From assembly GCA_037893245.1 (NCBI GenBank), contig JBAIAA010000396.1, positions 1,116,001 through 1,180,000 of the forward strand: a stretch of 64,000 nucleotides of DNA. The letters are read 5' to 3'. The position numbers and the translations under genes were made by a program. Every line of letters begins with the position of its first letter. The stretch's first letter is position 1. Origin of the DNA: Crossaster papposus. Its lineage: Eukaryota; Echinodermata; Asteroidea; Velatida; Solasteridae. Below are positions 48,111-62,839 of this stretch, piece by piece. The notes under the pieces were generated by a model that worked only from the letters and a program-made list of their open reading frames with translations, was not told the origin of the DNA and did no database searches.

Positions 48111-51100
48111 ACTCAACGTTATTGGAGAATGAAGAGACATTCACCACCTCCACATCTGAGCAAGAATATTGCCAAATTTCTCACTGGAAAAAATAACAAA
48201 CTGAGAGACTCATGCGTCAGGATACTTGAGGCATAGGCCTATGCGGCAATACACGGGTACATACATACTCATAAGAAAACATGGCTGCGAATGAGGATAA
48301 TTTTTCGACATATATCTGAGCTGCGAGCCTCAACGTTGTTCGATAATGAAGAGACACTCACCAGCTCGCCATCCGAGCCAAAATATTGCCAAATTTCTCA
48401 CTGTAAAAAAAACAAAATATGAGATTCGTGCTTCAGGACACTGGTGGCATAAGCCTATGCGGCAATACACGTGTACACGCATAAACATAAGAAAACATGG
48501 CTACGAATGAGGATAATTTGATGAACTTATATCTGAGCTGCGAACCTCAACGTAGTTCGAGAATGAAGAGACATTCACCACCTCCACATCTGAGCTAACA
48601 CATCGCCAACATTCTCACCGGAAGAGACCAAAACTTTGAGACTCATGCGTCAGGAAACTGGCGGCATAGGCCTATGAGGCAATACACGTGTACATCCATA
48701 CACATAAGAAAACATGGCTGCGAATGAGGATAATTTTATGAACTTATATCTGAGCTGCGAACCTCAACGTAGTTCGAGAATGAAGAGACACTCGCCAGCT
48801 CACCATCTGAGCCACAATATTGCCAAATGTCTCACTGGAAAAAAAAAAAACGGTGAGACCTATGCATCAGGACACTGGCGGCATAGGCCTATGCGGTAAT
48901 GCGGAACCTCAACGTTGTTCGAGAATGAAGAGACATTCACCACCTCCACATCTGAGCTAACACATCGCCAAATTTCTCACTGGAAAAACAAACAAACTGA
49001 GAGACTCATGCGTCAGGATACTGGCGGCATCGGCCTATGTGGCAATACACGTGTACATACATACACATCAGAAAACATGGCTGCGAATGAGGATAATGTT
49101 CTCGACATATATCTGGGCTGCGAACCTCAACGTTGTTCGAGAATGAAGAGACATTCACCACCTCCACGTCTGAGCTAACACATCGCCAAAATTTTCACCG
49201 GAAGAGACCAAAACTGTGAGACTCGTGCGTCAGGACACTGGCGGCATAGGCCTATGAGGCAATACATGTGTACATCCATACACATAAGAAAACATGGCTG
49301 CGAATGAGGACCATTTTATCGACATATATCTGAGCTGCGAACCTCAACGTTGTTCGAGAATGAAGAGACATTCACCACCTCCACATCTGAGCTAACACAT
49401 CGCCAAAATTATCACCGGAAGAGACCAAAACTTTGGGACTCATGCGTCAGGACACTGGCGGCATAGGCATATGTGGCAATACACGTGTACATACATACAC
49501 ATCAGAAAACATGGCTGCAAATGAGGATAATGTTCTCGACATATATCTGAGCTGCGAACCTCAACGTTGTTCGAGAATGAAGAGACACTCGCCAGCTCGA
49601 CATCTGAGCCAAAATATTTCAAAATTTGTCACTGGAAAAAAAAAAAACTGTGAGACTCATGCGTCAGGATACTGGCGGCATAGGCCTATGAGGCAATACA
49701 CGTGTACATACATACACATCAGAAAACATGGCTGCGAATGAGGATAATGTTCTCGACATATATCTGAGCTGCGAACCTCAACGTTGTTCGAGAATGAAGA
49801 GACACTCACCAGCTAGACATCCGAGCCAAAATATTGCCAAATTTCTCACTGGTACAAACCTAAACTGAGAGACTCATGCGTCAGGACACTGGCGGAATAT
49901 GCCTATGTGGCAATACACGTGTACATACAAACACATCAGAAAACATGGCTGCGAATGAGGATATTTGTATCGACATATATCTGAGCTGCGAACCTCAACG
50001 TTATTGGAGAATGAAGAGACATTCACCACCTCCACATCTGAGCAAAAATATTGCCAAATTTCTCACTGGAAAAAATAACAAACTGAGAGACTCATGCGTC
50101 AGGATACTTGAGGCATAGGCCTATGCGGCAATACACGGGTACATACATACTCATAAGAAAACATGGCTGCGAATGAGGATAATTTTTCGACATATATCTC
50201 AGCTGCGAGCCTCAACGTTGTTCGAGAATGAAGAGACACTCACCAGCTCGCCATCCGAGCCAAAATATTGCCAAATTTCTCACTGTAAAAAAACCAAAAT
50301 ATGAGACTCGTGCTTCACGACACTGGTGGCATAAGCCTATGCGGCAATACACGTGTACACGCATAAACATAAGAAAACATGGCTACGAATGAGGATAATT
50401 TGATGAACTTATATCTGAGCTGCGAACCTCAACGTAGTTCGAGAATGAAGAGACATTCACCACCTCCACATCTGAGCTAACACATCGCCAAAATTCTCAC
50501 CGGAAGAGACCAAAACTTTGAGACTCATGCGTCAGGAAACTGGCGGCATAGGCCTATGAGGCAATACACGTGTACATACATACACATCAGAAAACATGGC
50601 TGCGAATGAGGATAATGTTCTCGACATATATCTGGGCTGCGAACCTCAACGTTGTTCGAGAATAAAGAGACATTCACCACCTCCACATCTGAGCTAACAC
50701 ATCGCCAAAATTCTCACCGGAAGAGACCAAAACTTTGAAACTCATGCGTCAGGATACTGGCGGCATAGGTCTATGTGGCAATACACGTGTACATACATAC
50801 ACATCAAAAAACATGGCTGCGAATGAGGATAATGTTCTCGACATATATCTGAGCTGCGAACCTCAACGTTGTTCGAGAATGAAGAGACACTCACCAGCTC
50901 GACATCCGAGCCAAAATATTGCCAAATTTCGCACCGGAACAAACCTAAACTGAGAGACTCATGCGTCAGGATACTGGCGGCATATGCCTATGTGGCAATA
51001 CACGTGTACATACAAACACATAAGAAAACATGGCTGCGAATGAGGATAATGTTCTCGACATATATCTGAGCTGCGAACCTCAACGTTGTTCGAGACTGAA

Positions 51101-52949
51101 AAGACATTCACCACCTCCACATCTGATATAACATATCGCCAAAAGTCTCACCGGAAGAGACCAAAACTTTGAGTCTCATGCGTCAGGACACTGGCGGCAT
51201 ATGCCTATGTGGCGATACACATGTACATACATACACATCAGAAAACATGGCTGCGAATGAGGATAATTCTTTCGACTTATATTTGAGCTGCGAGCCTCAA
51301 CGCTGTTCGAGAATAAAGAGACACTCACCAGCCCGACATCTGAGCAAAAATATTGCCAAATTTATCACTGGAAAAAATAACAAACTGAGAGACTCATTTG
51401 TCAGGATACTGGCGGCATAGGCCTATGCGGCAATACACGGGTACATACATACTCATTAGAAAACATGGCTGCGAATGAGGATAATTTTTCGACATATATC
51501 TGAGCTGCGAGCCTCAACGTTGTTCGAGAATGAAGAGACACTCACCAGCTCGACATCCGAGCCAAAATATTGCAAAATTTCTCACTGGAAAAAACCAAAC
51601 TGTGAGACCCATGCTTCAGGACACTGGCGGCATCAGCCTATGTAGCAATACACGTATACACGCATAAACATAAGAAAACATGGCTGCGAATGAGGATAAT
51701 TTTATGAACTTATATCTGCGCTGCGAACCTCAACGTAGTTCGAGAATGAAGAGACACTCGCCAGCTCAACATCTGAGCCAAAATATTGCCAAAATTCGCA
51801 CTTGAAAAAACCCAAACTCTGAGACCCATGAGTCAGGACACTGGCGGCATAGGCCTATGCGGTAATACACGTGTACATACATACACATCAGAAAACATGG
51901 ATGCGAATGAGGATAATATTCTCGACTTATATTTGAGCTGCGAACCTCAACGTTGTTCCAGAATGAAACGACGCTCACCAGCTCGACATCTGAGCTAACA
52001 TATTGCCAAATTTCGCACTGGAACAAACCTAAACTGCGAGACTCATGCGTCAGGACACTGGTGGCATATGCCTATGTGACAATACACGTGTACATACAAA
52101 TACATCAGAAAACAAGGCTGCGAATGAGGATATTTTTCTCGACATATATCTGAGCTGCAAACCTCAACGTTGTTGGAAAATGAAGAGACATTCACCACCT
52201 CCACATCTGAGCTAACACATCGCCAAAATTCTCACCAGAAGAGACAAAAACTTTGAAACTCATGCGTCAGGACACTGGCGGCATAGGCCTACGAGGCAAT
52301 ACACGTGTACATCCATACACATAAGAAAACATGGCTGCGAATGAGGACAATTTTCTCGACATATATCTGAGCTGCGAGCCTCAACGTTGTTTGAGAATGA
52401 AGAGACACTCACCAGCTCGACATCCGAGCCAAAATATTGCCAAATTTCTCACTGGAAAAACAAACAAACTGAGAGACTCATGCGTCAGGATAATGGCGGC
52501 ATAGGCCTATGTGGCAATACACGTGTACATACATATACATCAGAAAACATGGCTGCGAATGAGGATAATGTTCTCGACATATATCTGAGCTGCGAACCTC
52601 AACGTTGTTCGAGAATGAAGAGACATACACCACCTCCACGTCTGAGCTAACACATCGCCAAAATTCTCACCGGAAGAGACCAAAACTTTGAGACTCATGC
52701 GTCAGGACACTGGCGGCAAAGGCCTATGAAACAATACACGTGTACATACATACACATAAGAAAACCTGGCTGCGAATGAGGATAATTTTGTCGACATATA
52801 TCTGAGCTGCGAGCCTCAACGTTGTTCGAGAATGAAGAGACACTCACCGGCTCGACATCTGAGCCAAAATATTGCCAAATTTCTCACTGGAACAAACCTA
52901 AACTGAGAGACTCATGCGTCAGGACACTGGCGACATAAGCCTATGTGGC

Positions 52950-55900
52950 ACTACACGCGTACACGCATAGACATAAGAAAACATGGCTGCGAATGAGGAT
53001 AATGTGATGAACTTATATCTGAGATGTGAACCTCAACGTTGTTCGAGAATGAAGAGACACTCGCCAGCTCGACATCTGAGCCAAAATATTGCCAAATTTC
53101 TCACTGGAAAAAAACAAAACTGAGAGACTCATGCGTCAGGATACTGGCGGCATAGGCCTATGTGGCAATACACGTGTACATACATACACATCAAAAAACA
53201 TGGCTGCAAATGAGGATAATGTTCTCGACATATATCTGAGTTGCGAACCTCAACGTTGTTCGAGAATGAAGAGACACTCGCCAGCTCGACATCTGAGCCA
53301 AAATATTTCAAAATTTCTCAATGGAAAAAAACCAAACTGTGAGATTCATGCGTCAGGATACTGGCGGCATAGGCCTATGAGGCAATACACGTGTACATAC
53401 ATACACATCAGAAAACATGGCTGCGAATGAGGATAATGTTCTCGACATATATCTGAGCTGCGAACCTCAACGCTGTTCGAGAATGAAGAGACACTCACTA
53501 GTCCGACATCTGAGCAAAATATTGCAAAATTTCTCACTGAAAAAAACAAAAAAACTGAGAGACTCATGCGTCAGGATACTGGTGGCATAGGCCTATGCGG
53601 CAATACACGGGTACATACATTCACATAAGAAAACATGGCTGCGAATGAGGATAATTTTCTCGACATATATCTGAGCTGCGAGCCTCAACGTTGTTCGAAA
53701 ATGAAGATACACTCACCAGCTCGACATCGGAGCCAAAATATTGCCAAATTTCTCACTGGAAAACAAAACAAATGAGAGACTCATGCGTCAGGATACTGGC
53801 GGCATAGGCCTTTGTGGCAATACACGTGTACATAAATACACATCAGAAAACATGGCTGCGAATGAGGATAATTTTCTCGACATATATCTTAGCTGATAAC
53901 CTCAACGTTGTTCGAGAATGAAGAGACATTCACCACCTCAACATCTGAGCTAACATATCGCCAAAATTCTCACCGGAAGAGACCAACACTTTAAGATTTA
54001 TGCGTCAGGACACTGGCGACATATGCCTATGTGGCGATACACATGTACATACATACACATCAGAAAACATTGCTGCGAATGAGGATAATGTTCTCGACAT
54101 ATATCTGAGCTGCGAACCTCAACGTTGTTCGAGAATGAAGAGACACTCACCAGCTCGACATCCGAGCCAAAATATTGCCAAATTTCTCACTGGGAAAAAA
54201 CAAACTGAGAGACTCATGCGTCAGGATACTGGCGACATAGGCCTATGAGGCAATAGACGTGTACATACATATACATCAGAAAACATGGCTGCGAATGAGA
54301 ATAATGTTCTCGACATATATCTGAGCTGCGAACCTCAACGTTGTTCGAGAATAAAGAGACATTCACAACCTCCACAACTGAGCTAACACATCGCCAACAT
54401 TATCACCGGAAGAGATCAAAACTTTGAGACTCATGCGTCAGGACACTGGCGGCATAGGCCTATGAGGCAATACACATGTACATCCATACACATAAGAAAA
54501 CATGGCTGCGAATGAGGACAATTTTCTCGACATATATCTGAGCTTCGAGCCTCAACGTTGTTCGAGAATGAAGAGACACTCACCAGCTCCACATCCGAGC
54601 TAAAATATTGCCAAATTTCTAACTGGAAAAACAAACAAACTGAGAGACTCATGCGTCAGGATACTGGCGGCATAGGCCTATGAGGCAATACACGTGTACA
54701 TACATACACATCAGAAAACATGGCTGCGAATGAGGACAATGTTCTCGACATATATCTGAGCTGCGAACCTTAACGTTGTTCGAGAATGAAGAGACACTCA
54801 CCAGCTCGACATCCGAGCCAAAATATTGCCAAATTTCTCACTGGGAAAAAACAAACTGAGAAACTCATGCGTCAGGATACTGGCGACATAGGCCTATGAG
54901 GCAATACACGCGTACACGCATAGACATAAGAAAACATGGCTGCGAATGAGGATAATGTTATGAACTTATATCTGAGATGTGAACCTCAACGTTGTTCGAG
55001 AATGAAGAGACACTCGCCAGCTCGACATCTGAGCCAAAATATTGCCAAATTTCTCACTGGAAAAAAACAAAACTGAGAGACTCATGCGTCAGGATACTGG
55101 CGGCATAGGCCTATGTGGCAATACACGTGTACATACATACACATCAAAAAACATGGCTGCAAATGAGGATAATGTTCTCGACATATATCTGAGTTGCGAA
55201 CCTCAACGTTGTTCGAGAATGAAGAGACACTCGCCAGCTCGACATCTGAGCCAAAATATTTCAAAATTTCTCAATGGAAAAAAACCAAACTGTGAGATTC
55301 ATGCGTCAGGATACTGGCGGCATAGGCCTATGAGGCAATACACGTGTACATACATACACATCAGAAAACATGGCTGCGAATGAGGATAATGTTCTCGACA
55401 TATATCTGAGCTGCGAACCTCAACGCTGTTCGAGAATGAAGAGACACTCACCAGTCCGAAATCTGAGCAAAATATTGCAAAATTTCTCACTGAAAAAAAC
55501 AAAAAAACTGAGAGACTCATGCGTCAGGATACTGGTGGCATAGGCCTATGCGGCAATACACGGGTATATACATTCACATAAGAAAACATGGCTGCGAATG
55601 AGGATAATTTTCTCGACATATATCTGAGCTGCGAGCCTCAACGTTGTTCGAAAATGAAGATACACTCACCAGCTCGACATCGGAGCCAAAATATTGCCCA
55701 ATTTCTCACTGGAAAACAAAACAAATGAGAGACTCATGCGTCAGGATACTGGCGGCATAGGCCTTTGTGGCAATACACGTGTACATAAATACACATCAGA
55801 AAACATGGCTGCAAATGAGGATAATTTTCTCGACATATATCTTAGCTGATAACCTCAACGTTGTTCGAGAATGAAGAGACATTCACCACCTCAACATCTG

Positions 55901-57895
55901 AGCTAACATATCGCCAAAATTCTCACCGGAAGAGACCAAAACTTTAAGATTTATGCGTCAGGACACTGGCGACATATGCCTATGTGGCGATACACATGTA
56001 CATACATACACATCAGAAAACATGGCTGCGAATGAGGATAATGTTCTCGACATATATCTGAGCTGCGAACCTCAACGTTGTTCGAGAATGAAGAGACACT
56101 CACCAGCTCGACATCCGAGCCAAAATATTGCCAAATTTCTCACTGGGAAAAAACAAACTGAGAGACTCATGCGTCAGGATACTGGCGACATAGGCCTATG
56201 AGGCAATACACGTGTACATACATATACATCAGAAAACATGGCTGCGAATGAGAATAATGTTCTCGACATATATCTGAGCTGCGAACCTCAACGTTGTTCG
56301 AGAATAAAGAGACATTCACAACCTCCACAACTGAGCTAACACATCGCCAACATTATCACCGGAAGAGATCAAAACTTTAAGATTTATGCGTCAGGACACT
56401 GGCGACATATGCCTATGTGGCGATACACATGTACATACATACACATCAGAAAACATGGCTGCGAATGAGGATAATGTTCTCGACATATATCTGAGCTGCG
56501 AACCTCAACGTTGTTCGAGAATGAAGAGACACTCACCAGCTCGACATCCGAGCCAAAATATTGCCAAATTTCTAACTGGAAAAACAAACAAACTGAGAGA
56601 CTCATGCGTCAGGATACTGGCGGCATAGGCCTATGAGGCAATACACGTGTACATACATACACATCAGAAAACATGGCTGCGAATGAGGACAATGTTCTCG
56701 ACATATATCTGAGCTGCGAACCTCAACGTTGTTCGAGAATGAAGAGACACTCACCAGCTCGACATCCGAGCCAAAATATTGCCAAATTTCTCACTGGGAA
56801 AAAACAAACTGAGAAACTCATGCGTCAGGATACTGGCGACATAGGCCTATGAGGCAATACACGCGTACACGCATAGACATAAGAAAACATGGCTGCGAAT
56901 GAGGATAATGTTATGAACTTATATCTGAGATGTGAACCTCAACGTTGTTCGAGAATGAAGAGACACTCGCCAGCTCGACATCTGAGCCAAAATATTGCCA
57001 AATTTCTCACTGGAAAAAAACAAAACTGAGAGACTCATGCGTCAGGATACTGGCGGCATAGGCCTATGTGGCAATACACGTGTACATACATACACATCAA
57101 AAAACATGGCTGCAAATGAGGATAATGTTCTCGACATATATCTGAGTTGCGAACCTCAACGTTGTTCGAGAATGAAGAGACACTCGCCAGCTCGACATCT
57201 GAGCCAAAATATTTCAAAATTTCTCAATGGAAAAAAACCAAACTGTGAGATTCATGCGTCAGGATACTGGCGGCATGAGCCTATGAGGCAATACACGTGT
57301 ACATACATACACATCAGAAAACATGGCTGCGAATGAGGATAATGTTCTCGACATATATCTGAGCTGCGAACCTCAACGCTGTTCGAGAATGAAGAGACAC
57401 TCACCAGTCCGACATCTGAGCAAAATATTGCAAAATTTCTCACTGAAAAAAACTAAAAAACTGAGAGACTCATGCGTCAGGATACTGGTGGCATAGGCCT
57501 ATGCGGCAATACACGGGTACATACATTCACATAAGAAAACATGGCTGCGAATGAGGATAATTTTCTCGACATATATCTGAGCTGCGAGCCTCAACGTTGT
57601 TCGAAAATGAAGATACACTCACCAGCTCGACATCGGAGCCAAAATATTGCCAAATTTCTCACTGGAAAACAAAACAAATGAGAGACTCATGCGTCAGGAT
57701 ACTGGCGGCATAGGCCTTTGTGGCAATACACGTGTACATAAATACACATCAGAAAACATGGCTGCGAATGAGGATAATTTTCTCGACATATATCTTAGCT
57801 GATAACCTCAACGTTGTTCGAAAATGAAGAGACATTCACCACCTCAACATCTGAGCTAACATATCGCCAAAATTCTCACCGGAAGAGACCAAAAC
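52950..57895. repeat. 1953-bp higher-order repeat, about 2.5 copies
   Basis: Nine monomers repeat at exactly 1953-bp spacing; the same stretch begins at 53089, 55042 and 56995. The copies differ in patches: for example, the monomer near 54420-54640 is replaced by a different subtype at the corresponding place near 56377, which suggests conversion or crossover between units. Confidence 0.9.
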
Positions 57896-60025
57896 TTTGA
57901 GACTCATGCGTCAGGACACTGGCCTCAAAGGCCTATGAGACAATACACGTGTACATACATACACATAAGAAAACATGGCTACGAATGAGGATAATTTTGT
58001 CGACATATATCTGAGCTACGAGCCTCAACGTTGTTTGAGAATGAAGAGACACACACCAGCTCGACATCCGAGCCAAAATATTGCCAAATTTCTCACTGGA
58101 AAAAACCCAAACTGAGAGACTCATGCGTCAGGATACTGGCGGCATAGGCCTATGTGGCAATACACGTGTACATACATACACATCAGAAAACATGGCTTCA
58201 AATGAGGATAATGTTCTCGACATATATCTGAGCTGCGAACCTCAACGTTGTTCAAGAATGAAGAGACACTCACCAGCTCGACATCCGAGCCAAAATATTG
58301 CCAAATTTCTCACTGGAAAAACAAACAAACTGAGAGACTCATGCGTCAGGATACTGGCGGAATAGGCCTATGTGGCAATACACGTGTACATACAAACACA
58401 TCAGAAAACCAGGCTGCGAATGAGGATATTGTTCTCGACATATATCTGAGCTGCGAACCTCAACGTTGTTCGAGAATGAAGAGACACTCGCCAGCTCGAC
58501 ATCTGAGCCAAAATATTTCAAAATTTCTCACTGAAAAACAAACAAACTGTGAGACTCATGCGTCAGGATACTGGCGGCATAGGCCTATGAGGCAATACAC
58601 GTGTACATACATACACATCAGAAAACATGGCTGCGAATGAGGACAATGTTCTCAACATATATCTGAGCTGCGAACCTCAACGTTGTTCGAGAATGAAGAG
58701 ACACTCACCAGCTCGACATCCGAGACAAAATATTGCCAAATTTCTCACTGGGAAAAAACAAACTGAGAGACTCATGCGTCAGGATACTGGCAACATAGGC
58801 CTATGAGGCAATACACGTGTACATACATACACATCAGAAAGCATGGCTGCGAATGAGGATAATGTTCTCGACATATATCTGAGCTGCGAACCTCAACGTT
58901 GTTCGAGAATGAAAAGACATTCACCACCTCCACATCTGAGCTAACATATCGCCAAAATTCTCACCGGAAGAGACCAAAACTTTGAGACTCATGCGTCAGG
59001 ACACTGGCCTCAAAGGCCTATGAGACAATACACGTGTACATACATACACATAAGAAAACATGGCTACGAATGAGGATAATTTTGTCGACATATATCTGAG
59101 CTACGAGCCTCAACGTTGTTTGAGAATGAAGAGACACACACCAGCTCGACATCCGAGCCAAAATATTGCCAAATTTCTCACTGGAAAAAACCCAAACTGA
59201 GAGACTCATGCGTCAGGATACTGGCGGCATAGGCCTATGTGGCAATACACGTGTACATACATACACATCAGAAAACATGGCTTCAAATGAGGATAATGTT
59301 CTCGACATATATCTGAGCTGCGAACCTCAACGTTGTTCAAGAATGAAGAGACACTCACCAGCTCGACATCCGAGCCAAAATATTGCCAAATTTCTCACTG
59401 GAAAAACAAACAAACTGAGAGACTCATGCGTCAGGATACTGGCGGAATAGGCCTATGTGGCAATACACGTGTACATACAAACACATCAGAAAACCAGGCT
59501 GCGAATGAGGATATTGTTCTCGACATATATCTGAGCTGCGAACCTCAACGTTGTTCGAGAATGAGGAGACACTCGCCAGCTCGACATCTGAGCCAAAATA
59601 TTTCAAAATTTCTCACTGAAAAACAAACAAACTGTGAGACTCATGCGTCAGGATACTGGCGGCATAGGCCTATGAGGCAATACACGTGTACATACATACA
59701 CATCAGAAAACATGGCTGCGAATGAGGACAATGTTCTCAACATATATCTGAGCTGCGAACCTCAACGTTGTTCGAGAATGAAGAGACACTCACCAGCTCG
59801 ACATCCGAGACAAAATATTGCCAAATTTCTCACTGGGAAAAAACAAACTGAGAGACTCATGCGTCAGGATACTGGCAACATAGGCCTATGAGGCAATACA
59901 CGTGTACATACATACACATCAGAAAGCATGGCTGCGAATGAGGATAATGTTCTCGACATATATCTGAGCTGCGAACCTCAACGTTGTTCGAGAATGAAAA
60001 GACATTCACCACCTCCACATCTGAG
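57850..60025. repeat. 1085-bp higher-order repeat, two copies
   Basis: Five monomers repeat at 1085-bp spacing, marked by CTGGCCTCAAAGGCCTATG at about 57918 and 59003 and by ACATGGCTTCAAATGAGG at about 58191 and 59276. A diverged third copy begins near 60094, where the marker reads GGCGGCAAAGGCC. Confidence 0.88.
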
Positions 60026-62839
60026 CTAACACATCGCCAAAATTCTCACCGGAAGAGACCAAAACTTTGAGACTCATGCGTCAGGACACTGGCGGCAAAG
60101 GCCTATGAGACAATACACGTGTACATACATACACATTAGAAAACATGGCTACGAATGAGGATAATTTTGTCGACATATATCTGAGCTGCGAGCTTCAACG
60201 TTGTTCGAGAATAAAGAGACACACACCAGCTCGACATCCGAGCCAAAATATTGCCAAATTTCTCACTGGAAAAAAACCCAAACTGAGAGACTCATGCGTC
60301 AGGATACTGGCGGCATAGGCCTATGTGGCAATACACGTGTACATACATACACATCAGAAAACATGGCTTCAAATGAGGATAATGTTCTCGACATATATCT
60401 GAGCTGCGAACCTCAACGTTGTTCGAGAATGAAGAGACACTCGCCAGCTCGACATCTAAGCCAAAATATTTCATAATTTCTCACTGGAAAAAAACCAAAC
60501 TGTGAGACTCATGCGTCAGGATACTGGCGGCATAGGCCTATGAGGCAATACACGTGTACATACATACACATCAGAAAACATGGCTGCGAATGAGGATAAT
60601 GTTCTCGACATATATCTGAGCTGCGAACCTCAACGTTGTTCGAGAATGAAGAGACACTCACCAGCTCGACATCCGAGCCAAAATATTGCCAAAATTTCTC
60701 AATGGGAAAAAACAAACTGAGAGACTCATGCGTCAGGATACTGGCGACATAGGCCTATGAGGCAATACACGTGTACATACATACACATCACAAAACATGG
60801 CTGCGAATGAGGATAATGTTCTCGACATATATCTGAGCTGCGATCCGCAACGTTGTTCGAGAATGAAGAGACATTCACCACCTCCACAACAGAGCTAACA
60901 CATCGCCAACATTTTCACCGGAAGAGATCAAAACTTTGAGACTCATGCGTCAGGACACTGGCGGCATAGGCCTATGAGGCAATACACGTGTACATCCATA
61001 CACATAAGAAAACATGGCTGCGAATGAGGACAATTTTCTCGACATATATCTGAGCTGCGAGCCTCAACGTTGTTCAAGAATGAAGAGACACTCACCAGCT
61101 CGACATCCGAGCCAAAATATTGCCAAATTTCTCACTGGAAAAACAAACAAACTGAGAGACTCATGCGTCAGGATACTGGCGGAATAGGCCTATGTGGCAA
61201 TACACGTGTACATACAAACACATAAGAAAACATGGCTGCGAATGAGGATAATGTTCTCGACATATATCTGAGCTGCGAACCTCAACGTTGTTCGAGAATG
61301 AAGAGACATTCACCACCTCCACATCTGAGCTAACATATCGCCAAAATTCTCACCGGAAGAGACCAAAACTTTGAGACTCATGCGTCAGGACACTGGCGGC
61401 ATAGGCCTATGCGGCAATACACGTGTACATGCATAAACATAAGAAAACATGGTTGCTAATGAGGATAATGTTATGAACTTATATCTGAGCTGCGAACCTC
61501 AACGTTGTTCGAGAATAAAGAAACACTCGCCAGCTCGACATCTGAGCCAAAATATTGGCGGCATAGGCCTATGAGGCAATACACGTGTACATACATACAC
61601 ATCAGAAAACACGGCTGCAAATGAGGATAATTTTGTCTACTTATATTTGAGCTGCGAGCCTCAACGTTGTTCGAGAATGAAGAGACACTCACCAGTCCGA
61701 CATCTGAGCAAAATATTGCAAAATTTCTCACTGAAAAAAACCCAAAACCTTTGAGACTCATGCGTCAGGATACTGGTGGCATAGGCCTATGCGGCAATAC
61801 ACGGGTACATACATACACATAAGAAAACATGGCTACGAATGAGGATAATTTTGTCGACATATATCTGAGCTGCGAGCCTCAACGTTGTTCGAGAATGAAG
61901 AGACACACACCAGCTCGACATCCGAGCAAAAATATTGCCAAATTTCTCACTGGAAAAAAACCCAAACTGAAAAACTCATGCGTCAGGATACTGGCGGCAT
62001 AGGCCTATGTGGCAATACACGTGTACATACATACACATCAGAAAACATGGCTTCAAATGAGGATAATGTTCTCGACATATATCTGAGCTGCGAACCTCAA
62101 CGTTGTTCGAGAATGAAGAGACACTCGCCAGCTCGACATCTGAGCCAAAATATTGCCAAATTTCGCACTGGAACAAACCTAAACTGAGAGACTCATGCGT
62201 CAGGACACTGGTGGCACATGCCTATGTGGCAATACACGTGTACATACAAACACATCAGAAAACATGGCTGCGAATGAGGATATTTTTCTCGACATATATC
62301 TGAGCTGCGAACCTCAACGTTGTTGGAGAATGAAGAGACATTCACCACCTCCACATCTGAGCTAACATATCGCCAAAATTCTCATCGGAAGAGACCAAAA
62401 CTTTGAGACTCATTCGTCAGGACACTGGCGGCATAGGCCTATGCGGCAATACACGTGTACACGCATAAACATAAGAAAACATGGCTACGAATGAGGATAA
62501 TTTTGTCGACATATATCTGAGCTGCGAGCCTCAACGTTGTTCGAGAATGAAGAGACACTCACCAGCTCGACATCCGAGCCAAAATATTGCCAAATTTCTC
62601 ACTGGGAAAAAACAAACTGAGAGACTCATGCGTCAGGATACTGGCAACATAGGCCTATGAGGCAATACACGTGTACATACATACACATCAGAAAGCATGG
62701 CTGCGAATGAGGATAATGTTCTCGACATATATCTGAGCTGCGAACCTCAACGTTGTTCGAGAATGAAAAGACATTCACCACCTCCACATCTGAGCTAACA
62801 CATCGCCAAAATTCTCACCGGAAGAGACCAAAACTTTGA

